NCBI GenBank assembly: GCA_023386965.1
Contig: JAEWIR010000039.1
Coordinates: forward strand, 14,264 to 78,263
Length of the DNA stretch: 64,000 bases
From: Bacteroidota bacterium
Lineage (GTDB): Bacteria; Bacteroidota; Bacteroidia; Flavobacteriales; Weeksellaceae
Direction of reading: 5' to 3'
A program made the position numbers and the translations under genes. Shown here one piece after another: positions 33,967 to 44,500 of this stretch; within the stretch, counting starts at the first letter, position 1; every line of letters begins with the position of its first letter. The notes under the pieces were generated by a model, which did not search any database, was not told the DNA's origin, and saw only the letters and a list, made by a program, of their open reading frames with translations.

Positions 33967-33997
33967 CAAATGTACGCAGTTTTGTCTATTAAAACAA
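33967..33997 (-). promoter_or_regulatory. Promoter of the peroxiredoxin operon
   Basis: On the minus strand: TTG (33997-33995), 20-base spacer, TACATTTG (33974-33967), matching the Bacteroidota consensus exactly. The start codon lies 36 bases downstream of the -7 box. Confidence 0.8.
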
Positions 33998-34029
33998 CAG
34001 GTATTCATTTATAAAAACTATCAAGGTGA

Positions 34030-35253
34030 TTAGGAAGCATTTATTTCTTCTACTGAACCGATCACGGATTCCTCCAGGCACTTTTTAATCCGGCGCATTG
34101 ATTCTTTTAGATCGTGTTCTGAAGCTGCGTAGGAAAATCTGAGACATTCAGGGCTGCCGAAAGATACGCCGCCGACAGAGCCCACATGTGCGTTCTCCAG
34201 AAGATACATGGCAAGGTCGTCTGAATTTTCAATTTTTTGTCCGTTCAGTGTTTTACCGATGTAATAGGACACATCCGGAAACAGGTAGAAAGCTGATTTG
34301 GGTAGAAGAACTTTGAAGCCCGGTATTTCTTTCATCAAATCATAAAAGAGATCCCTTCTTTTGCGGAATTCCTCAATCATATATTTATAATCTGTAGGAT
34401 TTGTTTCCAGGGCAGTAATTGCCGCACGCTGCGCCACTGTATTGGGTCCGCTTGTCATCTGTCCCTGTATTTTCTCACAGGCACGGGCCAGCCATTCAGG
34501 ACACGCGGAGTAACCTATGCGCCAACCTGTCATGGCAAAACCTTTGGACATACCGTTGATCACCGCTACCTGATCGTAAATCTCGTCGAAGGCTGCAATT
34601 GATTTGGTGATAGTTTCGTAGTTGATGTATTCATAAATCTCATCGGAAATCACGGTGATTTGCGGGTGTTTGGCAATGACTTCAGCCAGCGAGCGTAACT
34701 CATCATAAGTATAATAACTTCCCGAGGGGTTACATGGTGAACTGTACAGCAGGACCTTAGTGCGCGGAGTAATCGCTTCTTCAAGCTGTTCTGCCGTAAT
34801 CTTGAAATCGTTCTCGTAGGCGGTGTTAATGATGACCGAGGTGCCATCCATCATTTTCACCATTTCATCATAGCTCACCCAAAAAGGTGCGGGCAGGATT
34901 ACTTCGTCTCCCTCGTTCAGTACGGCAGCAAGTACGTTAAGGATGGCTTGCTTGGCACCGTTGGACACGCAGATCTGGGTAGGTTTATAGTTCAGGTTGT
35001 TGTCGCGCTTAAGTTTTGCGGCAATTGCCTCCCTAAGTTCCAGAAAACCGGGTACCGGCGAATAATGACTGTAGTTCTGGTCGATGGCATCGTGTGCAGC
35101 CTGTTTTATATTTTCCGGCACATCAAAATCAGGTTCACCCAGGGTGAGGCTTATGACGTCGGTGCCGTTTGCACGCATTTCGCGTGCCTTATTACTCATT
35201 ACAAATGTTTGGGAATAGCCCAGGCGTTTAAGCCGGTTGGATAGTCTGTCCAT
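34030..35253 (-). CDS. Aspartate-type PLP aminotransferase
   Basis: 407 residues, class I aminotransferase of the Thermus-like AspB group. Marks: LTLGEPDFDVPENI, YSPVPGFLELREAI, NGAKQAILN, SSPCNPSGS (substrate-contact Asn), SDEIYEYI, and NGMSKGFAMTGWRIGY with the PLP lysine near residue 233, then the late Arg in LRFSYA for the substrate carboxylate. Aspartate/2-oxoglutarate transfer is most likely; aromatic or prephenate use cannot be excluded. Divergent from rsmG; a TATCTTTG -7-type box on the minus strand lies at 35274-35281. Confidence 0.9.
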   Translation of the reverse strand: MDRLSNRLKRLGYSQTFVMSNKAREMRANGTDVISLTLGEPDFDVPENIKQAAHDAIDQNYSHYSPVPGFLELREAIAAKLKRDNNLNYKPTQICVSNGAKQAILNVLAAVLNEGDEVILPAPFWVSYDEMVKMMDGTSVIINTAYENDFKITAEQLEEAITPRTKVLLYSSPCNPSGSYYTYDELRSLAEVIAKHPQITVISDEIYEYINYETITKSIAAFDEIYDQVAVINGMSKGFAMTGWRIGYSACPEWLARACEKIQGQMTSGPNTVAQRAAITALETNPTDYKYMIEEFRKRRDLFYDLMKEIPGFKVLLPKSAFYLFPDVSYYIGKTLNGQKIENSDDLAMYLLENAHVGSVGGVSFGSPECLRFSYAASEHDLKESMRRIKKCLEESVIGSVEEINAS

Positions 35254-35297
35254 TGGAAATTTTGTGGTTCATACAAAGATAGGCTTTGTAAATTATT

Positions 35298-35327
35298 TTG
35301 CCGGCCGCAAAAGGAAAAGTATTTTTG
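35298..35327 (+). promoter_or_regulatory. rsmG promoter
   Basis: TTG (35298-35300), 19-base spacer, TATTTTTG (35320-35327): the same geometry and same -7 box as the dnaX promoter. A longer reading frame that begins at 35298 would start inside the promoter, which argues for the ATG at 35346. Confidence 0.75.
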
Positions 35328-35345
35328 TGCGAAGAATATAAAAAA

Positions 35346-35981
35346 ATGCCAGCAGACCTTATCATCAAATATTTCCCGGATCTTACTGACACACAGAAAA
35401 AGCAGTTTGATGCGCTGGAGGAGTTATACGCCGAATGGAACGAAAAAATCAATGTAATCTCCCGTAAAGACACGGAATCCCTGTATGAGAAACATGTGCT
35501 GCATTCGCTGGGTATCGCGAAGATTATGGAGTTTGCCCCGGGCACTAAAGTGCTCGATATCGGGACCGGTGGAGGCTTTCCCGGCATTCCGCTGGCTATT
35601 CTGTTCCCTGAGACTCAGTTTACACTGATAGACAGCATCGGTAAAAAAATTACTGTAGTGCGCGCTATTGCGGAAGCCCTGCAACTTGAGAACGTAACAG
35701 CAGTTCATGAACGGGCCGAAAAACTGAAAGAAAAATTCCATTTCGTGGTAAGCCGTGCGGTCACCCAGATGCCAGAATTCCTGCGCTGGCTGCGGGGTAA
35801 GTTTGAAAAAGAGCAGTTCAATAAAAAGCACAACGGTGTACTTTACCTTAAAGGCGGTGACCTGGGTGAGGAACTGGCAGGTTTACGCTGCGAAGTTCAT
35901 TCGTTAAAAGACTATTTTGAAGAGGAATTCTTTGAGACCAAAAAAGTGGTATATTTATCCAAAGGGAATTTCGCTTCCTGA
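35346..35981 (+). CDS. rsmG: 16S rRNA (guanine527-N7)-methyltransferase
   Basis: 211 residues from ATG 35346 (MPADLIIKYFPDL). GidB/RsmG family: WNEKINVISRKD, the conserved HVLHSLGIAK, SAM-binding VLDIGTGGGFPGIPLAI, LIDSIGKKITVV and VVSRAVTQMPEFL. It methylates G527 of 16S rRNA. It has its own promoter and is followed 17 bases later by the AddB-like nuclease gene, so the two are probably one transcript. Confidence 0.95.
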   Translation: MPADLIIKYFPDLTDTQKKQFDALEELYAEWNEKINVISRKDTESLYEKHVLHSLGIAKIMEFAPGTKVLDIGTGGGFPGIPLAILFPETQFTLIDSIGKKITVVRAIAEALQLENVTAVHERAEKLKEKFHFVVSRAVTQMPEFLRWLRGKFEKEQFNKKHNGVLYLKGGDLGEELAGLRCEVHSLKDYFEEEFFETKKVVYLSKGNFAS

Positions 35982-35998
35982 TTTTAGATCAAATTTAT

Positions 35999-38710
35999 AT
36001 GCGCTTTTTAGATAAGATATTTACAGAACTACTTGAACAAAACCCTGATTTATCAGGGTTTAATATTGTCCTGCCGGGTAAGAGGCCTATTGTTTTCATC
36101 AAAAGGATCCTGATGGAAAAAGGATACTCAGGATTCCTGCCCACTTTTCATACCATAGAAGACCTGATTCTGGAAATATCGGGAATGCAGCGGTTGCAGG
36201 GAATTGGTCTTTGGCTCTTTGCCTTCGAGGTGTACAGTGATCTCGACCTTACGCCTAAGGATGATTTTGCTGGCTTCGTGAAATGGTTTCCTACTGTATT
36301 GAAGGACTGGGATGATATCCTGAAGTTTGCCGACAGTGACAGCGCGGTGCTTGAGTATATGTTTGATGAGGAGCGCATAAAAGCCTGGGCTCAGGATCTG
36401 GGTGAGCAGGAAGATATGCCGCGTAAGAAATACCTCACCTTCTGGAAGAATATGAATGTGTTTCTTCCCGTTCTGAAGCGGAAACTGCATGAAAGAAACT
36501 GGGCGACATCCGGAATGATACATGAGGCGGTGAAAAGTAAAATTGAAACCTTCGCGCAGGAAACATCGAAGATTTTTGTTTTCTGCGGCTTCAATGCATT
36601 TACGAAAGTTGAGGAACAGCTGGTGCGTAGTCTGCTCCAATGGGACAGGGGTCAGGTGTTTTTTCAGGGAGACTCCTATTATGTGGACGATGAGAAACAG
36701 GAAGCGGGAAAATTCCTGAGGGAGCACCGCAAATGGAAGGAGTTCAATAACATCCGCGAATTCCGCTGGATTGAAGATGATTTCCGGGAATCCAAAAAAA
36801 TTAAAGTTTACGAAGTTTCCGGAAATGTTTCGCAAACCAAGATCCTTCCGGGTATTCTGGGAGGGATTAAAGACAGAGAAACCGACATGTCTGATACCGC
36901 GATCGTGCTGCTTGATGAAAATCTTTTGCCGGCCACCCTGGACGCTTTGGCTGAAGTGGATATCCTGAATATTACGATGGGATTTCCGCTACGGAATTTA
37001 GGCTTCAGCAACGCTGTAAAACACCTTTTCCATCTGCATAAACAACTGGAATCAAAACCGGGTTCTTACTATTATAACGACTTGTTCTCAATTCTGGAGG
37101 AACTGCCCAATTCCAATGAAGACCTCAGAATAATTTCAGATTTTAAATCATTTGTAGAGTCCAGGAACATTGTTTACCTGTCCGCACGGCTCGTAAACGA
37201 ACATCTGAAAGACCTTTCTTATTTCGGACTTTTCCTTCCGGCGGATGATGTGAATTCGTTTCTGGACCTCATCATTGATTTCTGCTTTAAACTAAAGTTT
37301 AACGAACTGGACGATATCCAATATGAAAATATCTCCCATTTTGAAAAGTCTTTCCGGGTCATCCGCAACCAGTTGGCTCCTTACCGTTTTCCGGTAAAGA
37401 TGGAAACATTGGAGGTGCTTGTCAATCAACTGGTGAATTCCGAAGCTATTGATTTTCAGGGTGAACCCTTGCAGGGTTTGCAGGTAATGGGGCTTTTGGA
37501 AACAAGGTTGCTCAATTTCAGAAATATTATCCTGCTTTCCGTGAATGAGGGCAAGCTCCCGCTGGGAAATACTCAGAATTCCTATCTGCCTTTTGACGTA
37601 AGAACCCATTTTAACCTTCATACCTTTCTGGAGAACGACAGCATTTACGCTTATCACTTCTACCGTTTGCTTCAGGATGCGGAAAATGTACATCTTCTTT
37701 ATAATGCACTGAGTTCCGGTGTGAATACCGGCGAAAAAAGCCGGTTTATTACCCAACTCGAATTTGAGGATCATTTCCATCAGATTGAGCATGTGGTGAT
37801 TGAGAACGCGTCCGAACCCATGAGCAAGCAACCCGTGATCATTGAAAAGACGCAGGCGGTGCTGGATCAGCTTGAGGTCTGGAAAACGCGGATTTCCGCA
37901 ACCCATCTTACCGGCTATCTGTACAATCCACTTGACTTTTACCTGACCAAAATACTGAAAACCAGGGAGGCCAGCCAGATTGAGGAAGAGCTGTCTGTAA
38001 TGAATTACGGAAACCTCGTGCATTATGCGCTTCAGATTATCTATGAAGGTGTGGGCAATGAGGTACTTCGCGAGGAGGATCTGACTTTAACAGAGGATCA
38101 GTTTCTTGAGGTGATCAATATCTCAATTGAAAATCTGAACCATCAGCCTGAATTCTACGAAAAAGGTATGAATTACATCCACAAGAATGTTGCCCTGCGT
38201 GCGGTGAAAAAGGTGGTGCAGCATGACCTTGATCTGATAAGAAACGGGCATCAACTGCGTATCATAGCTCTGGAGCATGAATTTCAGGATGTGGATTTCT
38301 ACCTGGACGAAGAGAGAAAGGATAAAGTGTCCTTCTATGGTTTTATAGACCGTATTGATGAGCTGGACGGCACGCTGAGAATCATTGACTATAAAACGGG
38401 AAAAAGTAAGGAGCTGAAAGTTTCAATTGACGATAAAAACCGTGAGGATTTCTTCTTCAACGATTCAAAAAAACAGGCACTTCAGCTGTGCATCTACAAT
38501 TATGTCATTGAACGGCTACCGCAGTTTGCGGGTCGCAGCATCGAGACCGGAATCTGGAGTTTTGCCGAAGTAGGTAAGGGTGTCGTTCCGCTTCATTTCG
38601 CGAAAGGGGACCTTCAGGAGGCCATGGTTTCCATACGGAATCTCATCCTTGAAATCTTAAATCCGGAAATTCCCTTTACCGAATCGGTGCATGAAACTTT
38701 TGAGTTTTAG
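35999..38710 (+). CDS. AddB-like PD-(D/E)XK nuclease/helicase-fold protein
   Basis: 903 residues. The N-terminus (FNIVLPGKRPIVFIKRIL) resembles the degenerate helicase domains of AddB/RexB proteins, in which the Walker A is not conserved. The C-terminal 200 residues form a RecB-type nuclease: SATHLTGYLYNP, NYGNLVHYALQII, ALEHEF, GFIDRIDELDG and IIDYKTGK, giving the expected H, D, D and K residues near residues 680-800. No Fe-S cysteine cluster is visible. Likely part of an AddAB-type double-strand break end-processing complex, but no AddA helicase lies beside it in this window. Its stop directly abuts that of the convergent protease gene. Confidence 0.85.
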   Translation: MRFLDKIFTELLEQNPDLSGFNIVLPGKRPIVFIKRILMEKGYSGFLPTFHTIEDLILEISGMQRLQGIGLWLFAFEVYSDLDLTPKDDFAGFVKWFPTVLKDWDDILKFADSDSAVLEYMFDEERIKAWAQDLGEQEDMPRKKYLTFWKNMNVFLPVLKRKLHERNWATSGMIHEAVKSKIETFAQETSKIFVFCGFNAFTKVEEQLVRSLLQWDRGQVFFQGDSYYVDDEKQEAGKFLREHRKWKEFNNIREFRWIEDDFRESKKIKVYEVSGNVSQTKILPGILGGIKDRETDMSDTAIVLLDENLLPATLDALAEVDILNITMGFPLRNLGFSNAVKHLFHLHKQLESKPGSYYYNDLFSILEELPNSNEDLRIISDFKSFVESRNIVYLSARLVNEHLKDLSYFGLFLPADDVNSFLDLIIDFCFKLKFNELDDIQYENISHFEKSFRVIRNQLAPYRFPVKMETLEVLVNQLVNSEAIDFQGEPLQGLQVMGLLETRLLNFRNIILLSVNEGKLPLGNTQNSYLPFDVRTHFNLHTFLENDSIYAYHFYRLLQDAENVHLLYNALSSGVNTGEKSRFITQLEFEDHFHQIEHVVIENASEPMSKQPVIIEKTQAVLDQLEVWKTRISATHLTGYLYNPLDFYLTKILKTREASQIEEELSVMNYGNLVHYALQIIYEGVGNEVLREEDLTLTEDQFLEVINISIENLNHQPEFYEKGMNYIHKNVALRAVKKVVQHDLDLIRNGHQLRIIALEHEFQDVDFYLDEERKDKVSFYGFIDRIDELDGTLRIIDYKTGKSKELKVSIDDKNREDFFFNDSKKQALQLCIYNYVIERLPQFAGRSIETGIWSFAEVGKGVVPLHFAKGDLQEAMVSIRNLILEILNPEIPFTESVHETFEF

Positions 38711-40315
38711 CTACTTTTTGATAAGCTTCTCCATATGGTTTCCTTTGTCGGTACTGAAAGCAATAAAATAAACTCCGGGTTGTAAACTGCTTATATCCAA
38801 AGTGTTGACTAAAGGTTTTAAGCTCATCACCAATCGCCCAGCCGGGTCATAAATCTGAACGCTGAGCAATTTTTCAGGAGTGCTGAAATAGATCCGGTCT
38901 GTTGCCGGATTGGGGTAAATTTTAACCGAATTTAAATCGGTTGCTGATGTAGCCAGATATTGCTGAAAGGCATTACCGAAATTTAAGATACCGTAACCCA
39001 TCTGAACATTCGTATTTGGGAAAAGGGAAGCGGTTTGCCGCAGAACTGTGCGCAGGTACTCGCGGGATGTACCTGGTGCTACTGCCTGGAGCAGACACGC
39101 AACGCCACCTGCCGCCAGGGGTGAGGCCAGGGAGGTTCCGTTTGCAGTTGCAGTACTGCTGTTGAAGACGGTTGCCGAGCCTGTACCGCGGGCGCTTGCA
39201 TCAGGTTTTACCACGCCAGCCGCGTTCGGCCCGTAGGATGAGAAGGGAGATGGGTTACCACTCCCATCTACAGAGCCGATGGTGAAAACTTTCGGATTGT
39301 CGGCCGGTGTCCCGATATAATTCCAGGTCTGTGAACCGGAATTACCGGCTGCCGAAACCACGAATATCCCCTTTTCGGCTGCAATCTGTGCCCCGCGCGC
39401 AATGAAGGAGGTCGTACCGTTCATATCGGCGTAGGTATAGTTGTATCTCGGGTCATCAAAAGTAGTATAACCCAGTGAGGAGTTGATAACATCAACACCT
39501 TTACGGTCGGCTTCTTCCGCCGCCATAATCCAGTAAATCTCTTCCTGCGGAATTTCAACTGAGGCATCTTCAGTGGTATAGAGATAAAGGTCGGCATCCG
39601 GTGCTGCACCCACAAACGCCTGGTCCAGATATCCACTGATTACACCAAGTACATAGGAACCATGAGAATTCAGCGCGGTATTATAAATATCGGTATTCTT
39701 ACTGATGAAGTTGTATCCGCCTTTTATCTGGCTGTTGGTCCAAAGCCTTTGGTAGGCAGTACCTGTATCAACGCTGGGAAAGCCGGTATCCAGAACCGCG
39801 ATAGTGATTCCGGCACCCGTATAGCCTGCCAAATGCAGATTTTTAAGGTTGATCTGTTCTGTCTGTTCCAGCGCGGTACCGTAATTGAAATTAAACGCAG
39901 GCGTTTTTGCGGTTGTCGAGAATTTATTCTGAGGTACCGGACTTTTTACCGTGGCATTTGTATTTCTGGCAAAACTTTCTACTGACTGAACAAAAGACTG
40001 GGTCTGAAGCTGTGCGATTTGAGCGGGAGTGGCCAGCACGGCAACCCCGTTCAGCCATTTGGAGTAATCTGTAACCTGAAATCCCAGGTTCTGCATGTTT
40101 TGCAGGTAAGTGGGTTCCACGGGAGCGTCCTGGTCGTTCAGTATAATGCCCTGCGCGAGCCGGCGGTTCAGTGATTTCTGCGTCAGTTCAGACAGGGGAT
40201 TGGCATAAAATGCTGCTTTGTTCGGCTTGTCGGCAAAGTATACAAAAACAAGTTCGGACTGCGCATAAATGCTGACAGACAGGAGCAAAATAAGGGTACA
40301 GCTAAACTTTTTCAT
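38711..40315 (-). CDS. Subtilisin-like S8 protease with T9SS sorting domain
   Basis: 534 residues. Signal peptide (SVSIYAQ). An N-terminal prodomain of about 120 residues precedes the S8 domain, whose triad is visible: Asp in AVLDTGF near 176, His in NSHGSYVLG near 218 and Ser in NGTSLASPLAAGG near 395, plus oxyanion Asn in SAAGNSG. The last 75 residues are a type A T9SS C-terminal domain (VKIYPNPATD, LDISSLQPGVYFI, LIKK end), so the enzyme should be exported by the type IX system and either released or anchored on the surface. T9SS machinery itself is not in this window. Confidence 0.93.
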   Translation of the reverse strand: MKKFSCTLILLLSVSIYAQSELVFVYFADKPNKAAFYANPLSELTQKSLNRRLAQGIILNDQDAPVEPTYLQNMQNLGFQVTDYSKWLNGVAVLATPAQIAQLQTQSFVQSVESFARNTNATVKSPVPQNKFSTTAKTPAFNFNYGTALEQTEQINLKNLHLAGYTGAGITIAVLDTGFPSVDTGTAYQRLWTNSQIKGGYNFISKNTDIYNTALNSHGSYVLGVISGYLDQAFVGAAPDADLYLYTTEDASVEIPQEEIYWIMAAEEADRKGVDVINSSLGYTTFDDPRYNYTYADMNGTTSFIARGAQIAAEKGIFVVSAAGNSGSQTWNYIGTPADNPKVFTIGSVDGSGNPSPFSSYGPNAAGVVKPDASARGTGSATVFNSSTATANGTSLASPLAAGGVACLLQAVAPGTSREYLRTVLRQTASLFPNTNVQMGYGILNFGNAFQQYLATSATDLNSVKIYPNPATDRIYFSTPEKLLSVQIYDPAGRLVMSLKPLVNTLDISSLQPGVYFIAFSTDKGNHMEKLIKK

Positions 40316-40368
40316 AAATTTCTTTAGATATTTAAATATATGTAAATTTACGCCATATTGTATTTAGT

Positions 40369-41505
40369 ATGAAGAAAATTCAGATGGTAGATCTGCAAAC
40401 GCAGTATTTTAAAATAAAGAGCGACGTAGACAATGCAGTCCTTAATGTGCTGGAGTCGGCCGCGTTTATTAACGGCCCCGAGGTTAAATCCTTTCAGACT
40501 GAACTGGAAAACTATCTGGATGTAAAACATGTAATTCCCTGTGCCAACGGTACGGATGCCCTTCAGATTGCCTTGATGGCCTTAGGTCTGGAAGAAGGTG
40601 ACGAAGTGATTACCGCAGATTTCACATTTGCCGCAACAGTTGAAGTGATCCATCTTCTGAAACTGAAGGCAGTGCTTGTAGATGTAGATTATGACACCTT
40701 TACCATGGACACAGAAAAACTGAGGGCGGCTGTTACACCACGCACCAAAGTGATCATTCCCGTGCATCTTTTTGGCCAGTGTGCCAATATGGAAGAGATT
40801 CTTTCTGTGGCCAGAGCCCATAAACTGGAGGTAATTGAAGACAATGCCCAGGCCATCGGTTCTGAGTTTACATTTTCGGATGGTAGCGTGTGTAAAGCCG
40901 GAACGATGGGAACGATGGGTACAACTTCCTTTTTTCCGTCTAAGAATTTGGGTTGCTACGGCGACGGAGGGGCTGTTTTTACTAACAGTGACGAGCTGGC
41001 GCATAAACTTCGCGGAATTGTAAATCACGGGATGTACGAACGGTATTATCATGATGAAGTTGGCGTTAATTCCAGGCTGGACAGCGTGCAGGCCACTGTT
41101 CTGCGCAAGAAACTTCCGCTACTTGATGGTTATAATGAAGCCCGCAGAAAAGCAGCCGACTACTATGACGAAGCCTTTGGCAATCATCCCCGGATTCTGA
41201 TACCCAAAAGGGCAGAATATTCTACGCATGTATTTCATCAGTACACGCTCCGGATACTGAATGGACAGAGGAATGCCTTACAGCAGTTCCTGGCTGAAAG
41301 AGATATACCTGCCATGATTTATTACCCTGTTGCGTTAAGGAAACAGAAAGCCTATTATCAGGAAAGCAATCCGGAGGATTTCGTGAACACCGACCTGCTT
41401 TTGGATCAGGTTTTATCACTGCCTATGCATACCGAGTTAGAGGAAGAGCAACTCAAATTCATCACCGATTCAGTACTGGAGTTCATGTCGGCCGTAGAGG
41501 AATAA
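40369..41505 (+). CDS. DegT/DnrJ/EryC1/StrS sugar aminotransferase
   Basis: 378 residues. PLP enzyme of the nucleotide-sugar aminotransferase family: MVDLQTQYFKIK at the N-terminus, CANGTDALQIAL, FTFAATVEVI, VHLFGQCANM, IEDNAQAIGS and the PLP lysine in TSFFPSKNLGCYGDGGA near residue 191. Closest in style to WbpE/WlbC-type enzymes that aminate a 3-keto UDP-sugar. Products would be amino sugars for surface glycans. It stands just before the large signalling and polysaccharide block, with a weak hairpin (41562-41577) in between, so a shared pathway is possible but not shown. Confidence 0.88.
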   Translation: MKKIQMVDLQTQYFKIKSDVDNAVLNVLESAAFINGPEVKSFQTELENYLDVKHVIPCANGTDALQIALMALGLEEGDEVITADFTFAATVEVIHLLKLKAVLVDVDYDTFTMDTEKLRAAVTPRTKVIIPVHLFGQCANMEEILSVARAHKLEVIEDNAQAIGSEFTFSDGSVCKAGTMGTMGTTSFFPSKNLGCYGDGGAVFTNSDELAHKLRGIVNHGMYERYYHDEVGVNSRLDSVQATVLRKKLPLLDGYNEARRKAADYYDEAFGNHPRILIPKRAEYSTHVFHQYTLRILNGQRNALQQFLAERDIPAMIYYPVALRKQKAYYQESNPEDFVNTDLLLDQVLSLPMHTELEEEQLKFITDSVLEFMSAVEE

Positions 41506-41593
41506 ACAGTTTTTGTGTTATATTTTGATAGTCAGTAACACCATCGAGTTGTTATCTCATAAAGGCGAGCAAGCCTTATTATACCCATTTTAA

Positions 41594-44500
41594 ATGAAGA
41601 AATTTCCCCTTCCTGAAAACGAAGAGGCAAGGTTGAATAAACTGGCCTATTATGATCTGCTTAATATGGCGAAAGATCAGGATCTCGATGTGTTTTCTGA
41701 GGCTGCCTGCCTCGCTACCGACTGCCCTGTCTCACTGATTGGAATGATGGAGAAGGATGCACAAACAATACAGAGTTGTGTGGGACTGGAATTCCAAACT
41801 GTGGACCGCGGGAACACCGTATGCCAGTATACGGTGGAAAGTGGAAGAACACTTGTGATTAATGATACACTTTCGGACGAACGGACCTCTTCAAACGAAC
41901 TTATTATAGCCGGTGGCATCAGATTCTACGCAGGAACCCCACTTCTGGATGATGAGGGCTTTGTGCTCGGGACACTTTGCGTAATTGACTTTAAACCCCG
42001 AACAATTACTGCCCGTCAGGTGGCGGCACTGGAGAAGATTGGTCAGGCGGTTTCCCTACAGCTGATGGCCAAGCGTAAGCGGGCACATGCAGAGCATTTC
42101 GAGCAACTGTTTTCCGTAACGAATAACCTGATTTGCGTTGCTGATAACAATTTTATTTTAAAGGATGTAAATGCGGCCTTTTCCCGGACTTTGGAACTGG
42201 AAGATGATGTTAAAGGTCAAAACTTTCTCGATATCCTGAAGTCACACAGCAGCGTCGCATTACCGGAAGATTTGGAGTTGGACCATAATGGAGAATATTC
42301 ATTTAGGGGTTATTTGCGTTCCAGTTCAGGGGAATCAACAGTAATTGAATGGCTGATAAAAAGTAACAACAGCGGCACAGAAATTTTCTGCTTTGGGAGG
42401 AATATCACGCAGCTTGTTCAGGAGAAGAAGCGTTTGGAAAGGTCGGAAAAGAAGTTCCGGAGTTTCTTTGAAAATGCCATCGGCCTGATGAGCATGCATG
42501 ATATGGAAGGTAATATTCTGGCGGTGAATGAAAAAGGACGGCAGATGTTAAATTACACTTCAGAGGAAGCAAGAAAACTCAACCTGCGTGACCTGGTGCC
42601 TGAAAAGCGGTGGTTTGAACTCAATGAATATCTGGAGAGGATGAAGAAAAACCATGAAGATTCCGGCTACATGGTTTTACATTCGCGGGACGGACAGGAA
42701 TTTATCTGGATGTATCACAATATGGTGGAGACAGATGAGGAGGGTGTGCCTTATGTGCTGAGTACTGCGCTGAACGTAACTGATAAGATGGCCCTGGAAA
42801 AAGACCTGATTTACACCAAGAAAATTCTGGAGCAAACCAGTGCCGCGGCCAGGGTAGGTGGCTGGGAAGTCAATCTTATCACACAGAAAACCTATTGGTC
42901 TGAAACTACTCGCGAGATTCACATGGTACCGCCCGACTACGAGCCGGATCTGGATTCGGCGCTATCTTTTTATACAGAGGAAAGCCGTGAAAGAGTAACC
43001 ACGCTCTTCAACCGCGCTGTGGGTATGGGAGAAGCCTATGATGAAGAATTGGAACTGCTGCTGCCTGAAGGACGCCGCATCTGGATTCGGTCCATAGGAA
43101 TACCTGAGTTTGAAAATGGCGTTTGCCGGAAGGTTTTCGGGATCATTCAGGATATTGATCATGCCAAAAGAACTTATATGGAGCTGGAAAAGAAGGAAGC
43201 AATGCTTCAGTCCTTTATCAGCGATGTTCCTGTAGCCATTGCGATGTTTGATAATGACCTCAATTACCTCTCCGTGAGCAAGTGCTGGACAGAAGAGTTT
43301 TCCATGGATCCCAAGGCCATCATGGGCAAAAACATTTTCCAGATCTCTCCAAATATACCTGAAGAGCGTGTGCAAATCTATATGGACGCACTTGCCGGAA
43401 AATCTTACAGTAATGAAAATCTAACCGTACAGGTTTCCAATAAAGAGGAACCTCAGAATTACAATCTGCAGGTTGGTCCCTGGTACCTGTCGGAAAATTT
43501 AATTGGAGGGGTTATAGTTACAGTTCAGAATGTTACACAGCGTGTAAAAACTACGCAGGAACTGAAAACTGCCAAAGAAACTGCTATTCTTGCCAACAAA
43601 GCAAAATCTGAATTTCTGGCCAATATGAGCCACGAAATCCGTACGCCACTCAACGGTGTCATTGGATTCTCCGATCTCCTGCTGAGGACGCCTTTGAATG
43701 AGATGCAGACCCAATACCTCAATTATATCAATGAATCCGGGGAAAGTTTGCTTTCCATCATTAACGATATCCTGGATTTCTCTAAAATTGAATCGGGTAA
43801 ACTGGAACTGATGATTGACCGCACCCAGCTGTACGACCTCGTTAGTCAGGTGATGAACGTCATTCTGTACCAGTCCCAGAAAAAGAACCTTGAACTGCTG
43901 TTAAATATTGAACCCGGACTCCCGCAAATAGTTCTTATGGACGAATCCCGTGTGCGCCAGATTCTTATCAATCTACTGGGTAATGCTGTTAAATTCACAG
44001 ACCGTGGCGAAATTGAACTGAAAGTTCAGCAATTGGGCAAAAATAAGGACCGCATAAAACTTAGGTTTTCTGTGCGGGATACCGGAATTGGTATTCCTGA
44101 GCACAAGCAGCAACGAATCTTTGATGCTTTCACCCAGGAAGACAGTTCTGTAAGCAAGAAATACGGTGGTACAGGACTTGGACTTACGATCTCGAATAAT
44201 ATACTTAAATATATGGGGACTTCGCTGTCACTTAGAAGTACGCTGGGTGAAGGATCGGAGTTTTATTTTGATATAGAAGTACCGTATGAGGAAGGTAAGA
44301 TCAACGATGAAGAGGATATAGCCGACCTGGGAATTGAGCGCATCCTTATTGTAGACGACAATGAAAACAACAGAATGATCCTGCAGCATATGCTGGCCTT
44401 CAAAGGTATTAACTCCCGACTGGCCGCCAACGGCATGGAAGCGCTGCAGATTCTGATGGCAGGAGAACGGTTTGATGTCATATTAATGGATTATCATATG

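Noticed and set aside
36128..38023. Two long antisense frames (235 and 243 codons) within the AddB-like gene
   Set aside because: They are shadows of a 903-codon gene with nuclease motifs; the shadow translations lack domain patterns.
40890..40925. Short tandem repeat GTMGTMGTT in the sugar aminotransferase
   Set aside because: Homologues have a similar G-T/I-x-G-T-T stretch before the PLP lysine, so this is normal family sequence.
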